Source: an uncultured Lentisphaerota bacterium
GTDB taxonomy: Bacteria > Verrucomicrobiota > Lentisphaeria > Oligosphaerales > CAITYL01
DNA length: 56,724 nucleotides
Assembly: GCA_903896595.1 (NCBI GenBank)
Contig: CAITYL010000146.1
Location: 1 to 56,724, forward strand
Direction: 5' to 3'
In this document: in pieces, positions 16,279-26,433 of the stretch
Layout of the letters: every line of letters starts with the position of its first letter
How positions within the stretch are numbered: position 1 is the stretch's first letter
The notes under the pieces: model-generated
What the model was told of the DNA's origin: nothing
What the model saw: the letters and a program-made list of their open reading frames with translations, nothing else
Database searches by the model: none
Program-made: the position numbers and the translations under genes

Positions 16279-17772
16279 ATGACCAGCCACGATTCCCCTG
16301 TCGCCACGGACAATCAAACAAAACCCTTTCTCGGCATGTATGTGCACATGCACTGGGGGTATAACCACCCATATGCCGCCAGAACGTGGAGCCTGGCCGA
16401 CTGGACCGGCTATGCCAACGGCTTAAAAGCCTTGGGCTATAATCTGATCATGATCTGGCCCATGACCGAAACCATGCCGTATCCGCCCACTCCCAGCGAC
16501 CTCGCGCATCTCACCAAAATACAGGGTGTGATCGAGATGCTTCACGGTATCGGGATGCAAGCCATCATCTGTGTCGCCCCCAATACCGTCGCCAATGCAC
16601 AAGCGGCCCACTACCCATTTGAAAGCAGACCGTTCTTTAAATGTGACGCGCGCCTGGATCCAGCCAATTCGCAGGAAATGGATCGTATGATGGAGATCCG
16701 GCATGGGCTGCTCAGTTACCTGCGCAACGCGGACGGGATCGCGGTGATCGACAGCGACCCCGGCGGTTACATCGGTTCAACCAACGCCGAATTCACGGCG
16801 TTGCTCTGGCGATATGTGGAGCTGGTGAAGGAGTTAAATCCCCAAGCCAAACTCTATTATTGGCAATGGGTTGGTTGGGAGAGTTATAACCGGTTTTGGG
16901 CCGCCAGCCAGAAAAGCAGCGCTCCGGTTCAGATTGAGTTCAGCAAGAACGACTGTTTGGAAGTGGTCAAGGCGCTGCTGGCCAAACCGCAGGAACCCTG
17001 GGCGTTGTTTCGGGGCATTCACCTGCACCAGGAAGTAATCAATGAGACCGGCACGGCGGCACGTTCGGTGTTTTTCCAATATTCCGTGGTCGAGGGAGAG
17101 CCCACCTATCCGCTGACCAATTACAATCCAAAACACGTTGAAGATGCCTTGCGCAACTACCGCCTGGAAACGACCGGACTGGGAGCGATGACCAACGCCC
17201 AGTCCCATGCCTTGCAGCAACCCAACACCTATGCCTATGCCCACTTCGCCCAAGGCAAGGCCGCCGGAAACCTAGATTTTGCATGGCTCGCCAATCAAAT
17301 GATTCCGGGAAGCGGCAGGCTGCTGGCCCGGGCGTGGGATGCGATTGGCGCCCGGGACACCACGCGGATGCGGCGGCTGGCCGGCGACGTGACGGCGGCG
17401 GCCAAGGAGGATTACCCTGCGGGGCCGCTGGGCGGACTGCTCTTTGGTTCCGCCGCCCGATATTTGGACGATTTGGCCCTGCAGCTCAACTTCCGCGCCG
17501 CCTTGCTGGATTTCCGTACCGCAGTTGAAACCCACAGTGATGTTCATGCGGCTCGCCTGACGCTTGCTCAAGACTGGACGTTGTGGAAGCAGCGAACCGG
17601 GTTTGTTGATGGTTTTTGCGGGCCCGTATATGATGAGTTTAGCCAGGCGGCGAAAGCGTTGCACGAACCTGAAATGGACAAGGTCTTGGCTGACTTTGAC
17701 AATTGGCAGGATCCCTCCATCCGTCACGGCATCGTCAACCGACTAATCAACGCGCTCACGGCAGCGGCATAA
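16279..17772 (+). CDS. Putative TIM-barrel hydrolase, cytoplasmic
   Basis: 497 aa without a signal peptide. The N-terminus (FLGMYVHMHWGYNHPYAART) followed by ADWTGYANGLKALGYNLIMIWP, MQAIICVAPNTVA, DGIAVIDSDPGGYIG and AKLYYWQWVGWESY has the strand/helix periodicity of a glycoside hydrolase TIM barrel. The DSDPGGY segment may be an active-site strand end. Residues about 350-497 are helical. I cannot assign a family number. It stands 20 bp before the 888-aa fucosidase-like gene and is probably cotranscribed with it. Confidence 0.6.
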   Translation: MTSHDSPVATDNQTKPFLGMYVHMHWGYNHPYAARTWSLADWTGYANGLKALGYNLIMIWPMTETMPYPPTPSDLAHLTKIQGVIEMLHGIGMQAIICVAPNTVANAQAAHYPFESRPFFKCDARLDPANSQEMDRMMEIRHGLLSYLRNADGIAVIDSDPGGYIGSTNAEFTALLWRYVELVKELNPQAKLYYWQWVGWESYNRFWAASQKSSAPVQIEFSKNDCLEVVKALLAKPQEPWALFRGIHLHQEVINETGTAARSVFFQYSVVEGEPTYPLTNYNPKHVEDALRNYRLETTGLGAMTNAQSHALQQPNTYAYAHFAQGKAAGNLDFAWLANQMIPGSGRLLARAWDAIGARDTTRMRRLAGDVTAAAKEDYPAGPLGGLLFGSAARYLDDLALQLNFRAALLDFRTAVETHSDVHAARLTLAQDWTLWKQRTGFVDGFCGPVYDEFSQAAKALHEPEMDKVLADFDNWQDPSIRHGIVNRLINALTAAA

Positions 17773-17791
17773 CAGGACAAATACCTCATCA

Positions 17792-20458
17792 ATGAACTAT
17801 CTGACCTTAATCTTAATCACGGCTTCCGTGTGTACCCTGGCGTTAGGCGAACAAGGGGGGCTGGCGGTTGCGGCGGACGGCAATGAATACGTCAAAGCCG
17901 CCCCACGGACCACCATTCCCTCCCCCACGCCCACGATGGCCAAGGAATACCTCAACACCTGGCTGGTGGCCGGCACCTTTGACAATGACGCCGCCAACCG
18001 CGGCTTTGTCAGGGACTGGATCGGCGAAACCACCGTCACCCCGCGGGAAGGGCAGCGTTCCGGCGGCCGGACCTGGCGCTATTTTGACGACCGCCTGTTC
18101 TCGCGCAATTACGATGATTATCAGGATCTCTACAGCTATTTCAAGATCAAGCAGGGGCAATCCATCGCCGCCAAGGTGGTGTATGCCCATGTTTATGCGT
18201 ACACGCCGACGGCGGTCAAGGCCGAGTTGCGGGTGGGCGACGACAATGAATTCAAGGCGTGGCTCAATGGCGTCTTGGTGGGCGAAAGCATTCAGGGGCA
18301 TCCCCGGCGTGATGCGGTGCGGTTGCCGGTGAGCCTGGCCGCCGGCTGGAACCGGCTGCTGATCAAGGTCGCCAACCAGGAAGAGGGACGCCTGGGCTTT
18401 TACGCCCGGCTGTGCGATGACCAAGGCGAGTCACTGAAGGGGCTGACCCTCTCGGTCAACGGCCCCGACGGCAAGCTGGCCGTGAGCACCCGGGAGATGC
18501 CGGAAGCCAAGACCGGCGTCCTGCCGGCGGGGTTCCGGGAATGGCCGTATGTGGGCGCCATGCCGCAACTGGATCAGATCAAGAGCCCGCCCGGTTCCGA
18601 CGGCGCGCTCGACCAGTTCATGTTCACCCCGGAAATTATGATGCAAGCCGCCAATCTGGCCCTGCAAGCCCAGGGCGGCACGCCCCCCTACCGCTGGATT
18701 TTCCGGGACGGGGAACTGCCGCCCGGGCTCAAACTGCGGGCCGACGGCCAGTTCACCGGCACCATTGCCGGGTATGCGGCCCTCAAAGACTATGCGTTCT
18801 CCGTGCGGGTGCGCGACGCCAAGGGCGACCAGGCGGAAAAAAGGTTAACCATCACCGTACGAGAACGGCCCAATAAATGGGTTGAAGAACGGCGGCTGAC
18901 CGCGCTGATCCACGGCCCGGAATGCCTGCCGGACGGCCAGCATGACGCCTTCGCCAAACTGATGAAGGCACAAGGGTATGGCCTGGCCATGCCGATCACT
19001 TACAACAACGGCGACCTGCGGTTCCGCTGGCCCGGCCGTTATGCCACGCAAACCAAAACCGCCGACGACGTGGTGGCCAAATACAAAACCGCGTTCGAAG
19101 CCAACGGCATCCCGTTCGGCATGTACATGGGCAACCTGAATGTGGGCGACCCCCAGTTCACCGTCAACCAGTCGCTGCCGATGCTGAACGAAGCACTGGT
19201 CAACTACCATCCCCGGGCGCTGTGGTTTGACTGGACCGGGGTGGACGGCGAATCACTCGACGCCCTCTACAGCATGATCCGCAGCCAGGAACCGGACTTG
19301 GTCATTATCCTCAACGGCCACATCCGCGGCAACAACGGCGACTGGGACATCGTCAGTTTCGAGGGGTTCTGCTGGGACAAGCAGGCTTGGGAGGTTTGGC
19401 CGGTGAACATTCCCTGGCCCAAAGCGCACGCCTCCGAAGCCTGGCGCCTGCTCGTCCAGCCCGAGTGGGAGCTGTCCAAGGGCTTGTCCTCCGACTGGCA
19501 GGAATACCTGCGCATTCAGCTCTCGTTGATCGGTGAAGGCTTCATCGCCAACCTGGACCATACCGTCATGCTGGGCACCACCGAAAAAGTCAAGGATTTC
19601 CGCGACACCCACCTGACGCAGTGCCATCAAAAAATGGCGGACTGGGCCAATCCCAAGGGGCTGGAGCCATTGTACCATGCCTACACCAATGTCTATCCCG
19701 GCCCCCTGAAAAATGCCTTTTGGGGCTATAGTACCCTCAATCTGGCGCGGGACACCATTTACCTGCACATCCTCCACAACGCCCGCGGCAAGACCGGCCT
19801 GCCGGCGGATCCCAGCCTGACCGTGTGGCCGATCCGGGAAAAGGTGCGGCGGATCACCTGCATGAACACCGGCCGGGAGATCACGTTTGAGCAGCGCGGC
19901 ACCAACTCCGATCCCACCGTGACCTTGGACATCCGGGGCCTTCAGGCGGACCCGGTGGACACCATTTTCAAGATTGAACTGGCCGCCCCCCTGCCCGACC
20001 CGGTCCGGACGCCCCCCCGGGCCGCCAAGAAAACCGATAACTTGGCGCTAAACAAACCGGCGCGCCTGCTGTCGGCCGACGGCACTCGCACCCCGATGGC
20101 CAGCGCCCGCCAAGTCGCCTACAAAGGCGTGGACGGCAACCTTGACAGCTCGGCGGCCGCCGCCGAATGGGCCTGGACTTACGAGGTCGATCTGGAACAG
20201 GTCACCCTGATTGACCGGATCGTGGTCATCTTCCGCCCCGACGGTTTCGCCACGCAATACAACCTGCTGGTCTCGGACGACGGCGAGACGTGGAAGACCG
20301 TCGCCCATGCCACCACCAACCGGGGCGGCGTCCATGAGCACCGCCTCACTCCCGTCGAGGCCCAATTCGTCCGGGTCCAGGCCGTCTCCCCCGATGCCCC
20401 TGGCCAACCAGGGATCCAAATGAGCATCGCCGAACTGCAGATTTTTGCCGCCCGCTAA
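17792..20458 (+). CDS. Secreted fucosidase-like glycoside hydrolase with discoidin domain
   Basis: 888 aa. Signal peptide residues 1-19 (LTLILITASVCTLALG). Residues about 45-215 form a jelly-roll-like domain (AYTPTAVKAELRVGDDNEFKAWLNGVLVGES). Residues about 285-360 are an Ig-like He_PIG module (AQGGTPPYRWIFRDGELPPG). Residues about 365-700 are a GH29-like barrel with nucleophile-type ALWFDWTGVDGESL. Residues about 750-888 are an F5/8 type C (discoidin) domain, likely carbohydrate-binding. Activity on alpha-L-fucosides is inferred from the fold; the acid/base residue is not clear, so specificity may differ. Paralogues lie at 13828 (truncated) and 20477. Confidence 0.8.
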   Translation: MNYLTLILITASVCTLALGEQGGLAVAADGNEYVKAAPRTTIPSPTPTMAKEYLNTWLVAGTFDNDAANRGFVRDWIGETTVTPREGQRSGGRTWRYFDDRLFSRNYDDYQDLYSYFKIKQGQSIAAKVVYAHVYAYTPTAVKAELRVGDDNEFKAWLNGVLVGESIQGHPRRDAVRLPVSLAAGWNRLLIKVANQEEGRLGFYARLCDDQGESLKGLTLSVNGPDGKLAVSTREMPEAKTGVLPAGFREWPYVGAMPQLDQIKSPPGSDGALDQFMFTPEIMMQAANLALQAQGGTPPYRWIFRDGELPPGLKLRADGQFTGTIAGYAALKDYAFSVRVRDAKGDQAEKRLTITVRERPNKWVEERRLTALIHGPECLPDGQHDAFAKLMKAQGYGLAMPITYNNGDLRFRWPGRYATQTKTADDVVAKYKTAFEANGIPFGMYMGNLNVGDPQFTVNQSLPMLNEALVNYHPRALWFDWTGVDGESLDALYSMIRSQEPDLVIILNGHIRGNNGDWDIVSFEGFCWDKQAWEVWPVNIPWPKAHASEAWRLLVQPEWELSKGLSSDWQEYLRIQLSLIGEGFIANLDHTVMLGTTEKVKDFRDTHLTQCHQKMADWANPKGLEPLYHAYTNVYPGPLKNAFWGYSTLNLARDTIYLHILHNARGKTGLPADPSLTVWPIREKVRRITCMNTGREITFEQRGTNSDPTVTLDIRGLQADPVDTIFKIELAAPLPDPVRTPPRAAKKTDNLALNKPARLLSADGTRTPMASARQVAYKGVDGNLDSSAAAAEWAWTYEVDLEQVTLIDRIVVIFRPDGFATQYNLLVSDDGETWKTVAHATTNRGGVHEHRLTPVEAQFVRVQAVSPDAPGQPGIQMSIAELQIFAAR

Positions 20459-20476
20459 AACCACCCGAGGATATCA

Positions 20477-23182
20477 ATGAAACGCACCTCCGTTTTAATC
20501 ATGTTCATGCTCCTGCTGGTGCCGGCCATCAGGGCGGTGGCGGCATCTTCAACCGGAAATGCGCCGTTTATTAATACCTGGCTGCTGCTCGGCACCTTCG
20601 ACAATTCAGGAAATAAAAACTTTGCCACCGACCTGATTGGTGAGCCCCAAGCACAGCCCGCCATGGGAGAACACGTTGCGGGAAAAACGTGGAACTACTT
20701 TGATGACCGCCTCTTTTCCCGCAATCAGGATGATTACCAGGACTTTTTCAGTTATTATGTCGTGAAACAGGGCCAATCCGCCGCCGCCAAAATGGCGTAC
20801 GCCCATGTCTACGTCTACTCCCCCACCGACAGCGAGGCCCAGCTCCGCCTGCTGGCGGACTATGAATACACGGCCTGGGTAAACGGCGTGCGTGTCGCAT
20901 CCGGAACCCTGCCGGTGGCATCGGGATGGGTCGACCGGGGATTTTGGAGCAGTGCCAAAGATGGCGATGGGTTGACCCCCTATTACGGTAAAGACACCGT
21001 CCGCGTTCCCGTCCGTTTGAAGGCCGGCTGGAACCGGCTCCTGCTCAAAGTCGCCAATCAGGCGGAGGGGCTCTTCGGGTTTTATGCCCGGATCACGGAT
21101 GCCGCCGGCAATGCGGTGCCTGGCTTGACTTACTCCGTCAACGGCGGCCATGGAAAACTGGCGGTCGCCACCTCTGGACTCACTGAGTTCACCACCCCAA
21201 ACCTGCCGGTCGGATTCCGCGGCTGGCCTTATGTCGCCATGAAAGTGCCCTACCTTGACGCCGTGGGCAAACGCTGGCCGGAGATGAAAACCTACGTCCC
21301 CTATTGGCCGGAAGCGTCCCCGTTCACGCTGCATGCCCAAGGCGGCACGGCACCTTACACTTGGCGCCTCGCCAAGGGCAAACTGCCCAATGGCCTGAGC
21401 CTAAGGCCGGACGGAACCCTGATCGGAACCGTTTCTCCGGCAGCCCCCATCGGGGATTACAACCTCGAAGTTGCGGTCACCGATGCGGCAGGCGGGAACG
21501 CCGTGAAAAACCTTTGCCTGACCGTCCGTGAACGCCCCAACAAGTGGTACGAAGAAGATCGGTTGACCGCCCTCATCCATTCTCCGGAAGACACCCCCGG
21601 CGGTGACTTTGACGGCCTGGCCAAACTCATGAAACGGCAGGGCTACGGCATCGGCATGCCCATCTCCTACGGCAATGGCGACTTTGTCTTCCGCTGGCCG
21701 TCCAGATTTGACCCGAACAACGCGCTCGGCGATGTCGATGGAAAAATAAAAACCGCATTGGAAGCCAATGGCATCAAGTTCGGCATGTACATTGGCAACG
21801 TCTTTGGTTGTCCCCAGTTCAATTACGGTCAACTGATCCTGATGCTGGAAGATGCCATCAAAAAATACCACCCGGCGGCGTTCTGGTTCGATTGGGCCGC
21901 CATCAACAACCCGTCACTGGACGCGATCTATAGCATGATCAAAAGCTATGATCCGAACACGGTCATTGTGGTCAACGGCATGATGCACCCAATCCACGGC
22001 GATTGGGACATTTTGTGCATCGAAGACATGAGTTACGGCGACTACGCCAAGATTTGGGGCTATTGGCCCGGCGAGTATAACCGCTATGAATTTCCCATGG
22101 CCTATGCCTGGCCAAAAGCCGGCGCGCTGGAAACCTGGCGCCTGATGCTGAATCCGGCGGCGTCACCCAAGGAACTGAGTCTCAGCGGGGTAAACATCAA
22201 AGGTCCGCCAGACTGGCGGGAGATGTTGCGTCTGCAAATTACACTGATCGGCATGGGCTTTGTCGCCAACATGGACCACAGCCCCACTGCCGGCGCCCCG
22301 GCGGGAAGCATAAAAACGCTGGCGGATTCGGTTATCCTGGAAACCCATCGCAAAATGGGCGATTGGGCCAATCCTCCAGGCCTGACGCCGCTCTATACGT
22401 CCTACACCAAGGTTAATCCGGGTCCGCTGGCCCCGGCCGCCTGGGGCTACAATACCATCAATCAAAAACGGGATGCGATTTATCTTCATTTGCTGAAGAA
22501 TCCCAAGGGCAAGACCGGCATGCCCGAAACCCCCAATCTGGCGGTTGAGATTCCGAACCGTGCCGTAACCGCCGTGGAGTGGATGAATACCGGCAAGACG
22601 TTGCCCCATACGCAGCAAGGAAACCAGATTAGCATTTCCCTGGCTGGGGTTACCGCCGATCCCGTGGACACGATTTTCAAACTCACCCTTGCCTCACCCT
22701 TGCCGGAAACCGCGCTTCCCGTCCCGCCCGCAATGGAGTATCAAGTTCCACAAGCCAAACCCGGAAACCTGGCCAGCGGCAAACCGGCCAAACTGCTCTC
22801 ACTGGACGGCACCCATGAACTGATGCCCTCCGCCAACACCGGGTTTGCCTCACGAGGCAACGATGACGATCCCAACACCGCCGCGCAGGCGGCGTGGGAA
22901 TATCCCTGGACCTACCAAATTGACCTGGAGAACGCCTCGACCCTCAGCAAAATCGTGGTCGTCTTTTCCGAGATCTGCTATCCCACCGACTTTGAAGTGC
23001 TGGTCTCGGCCGACGGCAGCAACTGGCGCTCCATCACCCGCGAGGCCGCCACCAGCGGCGGAGCGAGAAGCTACACCGTTTCCGCCCCCGGCATCCGCTA
23101 TCTCCGAGTCAAGGGCTACAAACCGGACGGCCCCAACCAGGCCGGCCTTCAAATGGGCGTCGCCGAACTGGAAGCCTATTAA
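20477..23182 (+). CDS. Secreted fucosidase-like glycoside hydrolase, second paralogue
   Basis: 901 aa with the same architecture as its upstream neighbour: signal peptide (MKRTSVLIMFMLLLVPAIRA), jelly-roll-like domain (INTWLLLGTFDNSG ... EYTAWVNGVR), Ig-like module (AQGGTAPYTWRLAKGKLPNG), GH29-like barrel with AAFWFDWAAINNPSLDAI, and a C-terminal discoidin domain. It has insertions the neighbour lacks, for example around residue 150 and in the barrel. It is clearly more diverged than the 13828 copy. Only 18 bp separate it from the upstream stop codon, so the two form an operon. Spacing to the transporter gene is also short. Confidence 0.8.
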   Translation: MKRTSVLIMFMLLLVPAIRAVAASSTGNAPFINTWLLLGTFDNSGNKNFATDLIGEPQAQPAMGEHVAGKTWNYFDDRLFSRNQDDYQDFFSYYVVKQGQSAAAKMAYAHVYVYSPTDSEAQLRLLADYEYTAWVNGVRVASGTLPVASGWVDRGFWSSAKDGDGLTPYYGKDTVRVPVRLKAGWNRLLLKVANQAEGLFGFYARITDAAGNAVPGLTYSVNGGHGKLAVATSGLTEFTTPNLPVGFRGWPYVAMKVPYLDAVGKRWPEMKTYVPYWPEASPFTLHAQGGTAPYTWRLAKGKLPNGLSLRPDGTLIGTVSPAAPIGDYNLEVAVTDAAGGNAVKNLCLTVRERPNKWYEEDRLTALIHSPEDTPGGDFDGLAKLMKRQGYGIGMPISYGNGDFVFRWPSRFDPNNALGDVDGKIKTALEANGIKFGMYIGNVFGCPQFNYGQLILMLEDAIKKYHPAAFWFDWAAINNPSLDAIYSMIKSYDPNTVIVVNGMMHPIHGDWDILCIEDMSYGDYAKIWGYWPGEYNRYEFPMAYAWPKAGALETWRLMLNPAASPKELSLSGVNIKGPPDWREMLRLQITLIGMGFVANMDHSPTAGAPAGSIKTLADSVILETHRKMGDWANPPGLTPLYTSYTKVNPGPLAPAAWGYNTINQKRDAIYLHLLKNPKGKTGMPETPNLAVEIPNRAVTAVEWMNTGKTLPHTQQGNQISISLAGVTADPVDTIFKLTLASPLPETALPVPPAMEYQVPQAKPGNLASGKPAKLLSLDGTHELMPSANTGFASRGNDDDPNTAAQAAWEYPWTYQIDLENASTLSKIVVVFSEICYPTDFEVLVSADGSNWRSITREAATSGGARSYTVSAPGIRYLRVKGYKPDGPNQAGLQMGVAELEAY

Positions 23183-23246
23183 AATAGCAATCACATCGCC
23201 TTACTAACCTTACCACCCGATCTTGCCAGGAAGACCACTGGAGCCG

Positions 23247-24572
23247 ATGACTCACCCCCCCCCCCCCGCCGCCACCGAAACCGTTGCCGAAGCTGTTGCC
23301 GCGCCGACCCCCGGCGTTTATCAGGTCGGGACCATTACCTATGACCGGCCGCGCCTGGCCAAGCTATTTTTCTGGCTGTTGCTGGGCGATTTCTGTTGGA
23401 ACGTCATGGAAACGGCACTGCCCAAGCTGTTGCCGCTGCAAATGGACTCGCAGGGCGTCAAGGCTTCAGGGATCGCCTGGATGATGTCAACCGGATCCTT
23501 GGCGGCCCTGATCTTTTCCCCCTTCATCGGAGTGTGGAGCGACCGCTTGCGCACCCGCTGGGGCCGGCGCCGGCCGTTCCTGTTCATCAGCACCCCCATC
23601 ATGGCGGCGGGACTGCTCATCATCCCCCATGTCCACAACTTTTGGGTGCTCAATCTGGTCGTCATGGTCATCCAGGTGATGAACGTCCTGCAGACGGTCA
23701 TGCTTTACCTTTACGCCGACATCATGCCGGCGTCGCTGATGGGACGTTTCATGGCCGCCTTCCGCCTGGTCGGCTTCTCCGGCGGCCTGGCCTTCCAATA
23801 CTTCCTCTTCCCTCATTTCGGCACCTCGCCGGTGATGGTCTGGACTGTCTGCGCGGTGGTCTATCTGGTGGTGTTCCAACTTTCCCTGCACATGATCAAA
23901 GAAGGCGAGTACCCGGCGCCGGAACCCGTTGATCTCCGCAAGATGATCGTGGGCTATGTCAAGGAAGGCCTGACCGGGCGTTACATGTGGATGCTGTGGC
24001 TGACCATGGGGATGAGCGCCATCGCCGCCCCCGGCGGTTATTTCACCGACCTGTTCGGCAAAAACCAACTGCACATGACGATCCCGGAAATCGCCCGGAT
24101 GAACACTTGGGCCATGATCCCCACCATTCTGCTGACCATGCCGTGCGGCTGGCTGATCGACAAGTACGGACCGCGCCTGATCTGGGCCTCGTCCCTGTTC
24201 ATCAACGGCGCGGTCGGAGTGTTCGCCTATTTCGCCATTGAGACCAAAGTTGGCCTGCAATGGCTGTATATGGTCAATTCCTGCACCGGCACCCTGGCCG
24301 CCGTGGCGCTCATGCCAATGCTGTACGCCCATCTGCCGCGGGACAAGTTCGGCCAGTTCACCAGCACCCAGTCCCTGGTGGTGCATTCGATCATCTTCAG
24401 CAGCGCCAACCTGCTCGGCCAGTTGATCAGCGCCCAAGGCGACAATTACCGCTTCGCCATTCTCTACGGCAGCTCCTTCCTGCTGCTGACCCCGATCTTT
24501 GCCCTGCTGCTCAAGCGTACCCCCTGCCCCTTCGGCAAACACGAAATGGCCATGACCCACAAGCAGGGGTGA
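23247..24572 (+). CDS. GPH-type sugar:cation symporter (MFS)
   Basis: 441 aa with about 12 membrane segments (FFWLLLGDFCWNVMETALP; GSLAALIFSPFIGVWSDRL; FWVLNLVVMVIQVMNVLQ and so on). The loop SDRLRTRWGRRRPFLF is the signature of the glycoside-pentoside-hexuronide branch, which imports sugars or glycosides with a cation. ATG 23247 is chosen because GGAG lies 3 bases upstream; an in-frame alternative is 23223. A run of 13 C (23255-23267) encodes Pro4 right after the start. It follows the two secreted hydrolases and is a good candidate importer for their products. Confidence 0.85.
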   Translation: MTHPPPPAATETVAEAVAAPTPGVYQVGTITYDRPRLAKLFFWLLLGDFCWNVMETALPKLLPLQMDSQGVKASGIAWMMSTGSLAALIFSPFIGVWSDRLRTRWGRRRPFLFISTPIMAAGLLIIPHVHNFWVLNLVVMVIQVMNVLQTVMLYLYADIMPASLMGRFMAAFRLVGFSGGLAFQYFLFPHFGTSPVMVWTVCAVVYLVVFQLSLHMIKEGEYPAPEPVDLRKMIVGYVKEGLTGRYMWMLWLTMGMSAIAAPGGYFTDLFGKNQLHMTIPEIARMNTWAMIPTILLTMPCGWLIDKYGPRLIWASSLFINGAVGVFAYFAIETKVGLQWLYMVNSCTGTLAAVALMPMLYAHLPRDKFGQFTSTQSLVVHSIIFSSANLLGQLISAQGDNYRFAILYGSSFLLLTPIFALLLKRTPCPFGKHEMAMTHKQG

Positions 24573-24913
24573 TAACTTATGATGTGGGGCGCTGCCCCAA
24601 GCCCCGCTCAAGGAACCAGTTCCTTGAGAGCCGAACTTGCGAGGCTGGGCAACCTCCTGGTTGCCAGCGTAGCGGCCATCCTTGATAGCTGATTTTGCGC
24701 GGGCCGGTACTGGGGGCCGCTACGGGTCGCGACGTGTGGCCATTGTCGCTGAATGCGGCGCCCATTACCGGTCCGAAGCAAAATGAAACGTCTCGGGGAT
24801 TCCAACGGGACAGGTCCCTTTGGCGGGGGCGTGGGGGCGGCACCCCCACATAAGCCTTACCAAAGACGGCGCGCCCCCCTCAACCCCTCAACCCCAGCAC
24901 CTCGGCTCTCACC
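24573..24913. other. Gap rich in short hairpins
   Basis: Contains a perfect inverted repeat CTCAAGGAAC/GTTCCTTGAG (24607-24628), GGGGCGCTGCCCC nearby, GCAACCTCCTGGTTGC, and GTGGGGGCGGCACCCCCAC near 24832-24850. No gene seen. The first hairpins may terminate transcription after the transporter gene, but there is no T run. Confidence 0.45.
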
Positions 24914-26392
24914 ATGCCACCCTCGTTTGGCCAGCACCGCATTTATTACAACAACTTTGCGGCGCACCTGCTCAACGCCTACAACCCGAATATGTTCTAC
25001 CCGGACCTGCCATACCGCTGGTCCGACACGGACTGGTGCCACTGTCTCGACATGATCGCCGAGTTCGGCTTCACCACCTTCCAATACTGGCTGGAACCGC
25101 GGTTGTTCTGCCGCGAGGGGTTGGCCTCGGCCGTCGGCCATGAGTTCACCCGGCAGCTCGGGGTCATCACCGAACACGCCCACCGCCGCGGCCTGCGGGT
25201 CCACGGCCTGTGCAGCCTGGCCACCGTCGGCGCCCATTGGCATACCCTCTGCCCCAACGTTCCGGCGGAATGGGATGAAATCCGCTTTCTCTGGGACGCC
25301 TGGTCCAGGCGGCTTGCCGGCCAGGACGTCTTCGGCATCGGCCCCGGCGACCCCGGCGCCTGTTCGCGCCACGGCTGCACCGCCCTCACCTTCATTGACC
25401 AGTCCATTGCCATCGCCAACCTAATCCGCCGCAACTGTCCGCGCGCCGCCATCGAACTCAACACGTGGGGGCCACCGATCTTTGGCTGGGGCACTCTCCA
25501 AGGCCCGCCGGGATGGCAAGGCGAATTTGTCGCCCAATACCAGCACACGGCGTGGACCTTTGACCGCCGCCGGGCCGAGGAGGCCATGACGCATCTGGTG
25601 AAACGGCTGCCCGACTTTCCTCCGGGCACCCTCATTTCCCAAAACATGGGTTTCAACCCCGATGGCAACCCGGCCGGCGAGCAGGACGCCCGCTCCTGGG
25701 TCCGCGAGATCGCCAAGACCAACCCGGTCTGTACCTGGGATTTCAGCCTTACGGAAGGCGAAAACAATGTTGTCCCGCACTGGCGGTTCGACCGGCTGTT
25801 CCAGCGCCGGCGTGAGGAACGCGATGTCGGCGCTTATTCGGGCGGCATCTGTTTCAGCATGACGCCCCTCCTGAACCCGTTGTCGCTCTATCTGTCGGCC
25901 CAGTCCTTCCTGCGTCCGGACGCGGAACCGGAAAGCGTGGCGGCCGAGTTCTGCGTGCGCCTCTACGGTCCCGAAGGCGCCAGACTGGTGCCGTACCTGA
26001 AGCTGTTCGAGGTGGTCAAGGACTGGGGCAACTACATCGACATCCTGCTGTCGCGCAAGGACTATCATGAACGCCTGCGGGAACTGGTGACGCTCCTGCA
26101 TGACCTGCGGCCAACCTTGCGCGAGGACGCGGTGCTGCACCCGCCGCCGGCGGCCTGGCACGCGGAACTGCGGTTTTTCGCGGAACTCTGCCGCGACCTC
26201 TCGGGGCCGGCCCCCGATTACCCGGCCTTGCGCCAGCGATACTGGAACCGGGTGTACGCGATCTACGACCGTCTCCCGGCCCACGTGGACCCGCGCCCCC
26301 ACCAAGCCACCGACAACCTGATCGCCGCCTTCCAGCCGGAAAACTGGCGCGGCCAGCCCCGGCACGCCATCCCCGGCAAATGGACGTCCTAA
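24914..26392 (+). CDS. Putative TIM-barrel glycosidase, unassigned
   Basis: 492 aa, no signal peptide. IYYNNFAAHLLNAYNPNMFYPDLPYRWSDTDW, FGFTTFQYWLEPRLF, RGLRVHGLCSLATVG, CTALTFIDQSIAIANLIRR and AAIELNTWGPPIFGWG look like alternating barrel strands and helices, with several acidic residues at strand ends (for example CTWDFSLTEGENN). C-terminal residues about 340-480 are helical, as in GH67/GH20-like enzymes. I do not recognise a specific family. It is the last plus-strand gene of the sugar region and probably acts in the cytoplasm on imported oligosaccharides. Confidence 0.55.
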   Translation: MPPSFGQHRIYYNNFAAHLLNAYNPNMFYPDLPYRWSDTDWCHCLDMIAEFGFTTFQYWLEPRLFCREGLASAVGHEFTRQLGVITEHAHRRGLRVHGLCSLATVGAHWHTLCPNVPAEWDEIRFLWDAWSRRLAGQDVFGIGPGDPGACSRHGCTALTFIDQSIAIANLIRRNCPRAAIELNTWGPPIFGWGTLQGPPGWQGEFVAQYQHTAWTFDRRRAEEAMTHLVKRLPDFPPGTLISQNMGFNPDGNPAGEQDARSWVREIAKTNPVCTWDFSLTEGENNVVPHWRFDRLFQRRREERDVGAYSGGICFSMTPLLNPLSLYLSAQSFLRPDAEPESVAAEFCVRLYGPEGARLVPYLKLFEVVKDWGNYIDILLSRKDYHERLRELVTLLHDLRPTLREDAVLHPPPAAWHAELRFFAELCRDLSGPAPDYPALRQRYWNRVYAIYDRLPAHVDPRPHQATDNLIAAFQPENWRGQPRHAIPGKWTS

Positions 26393-26433
26393 CTAACGGT
26401 CAGGCTTTTGGCGGCTTCATCTTCCCGCACCCC

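Noticed and set aside
24573-24913. CRISPR or riboswitch in the hairpin-rich gap
   Set aside because: No regularly spaced repeats and no recognisable aptamer; only unrelated short hairpins.
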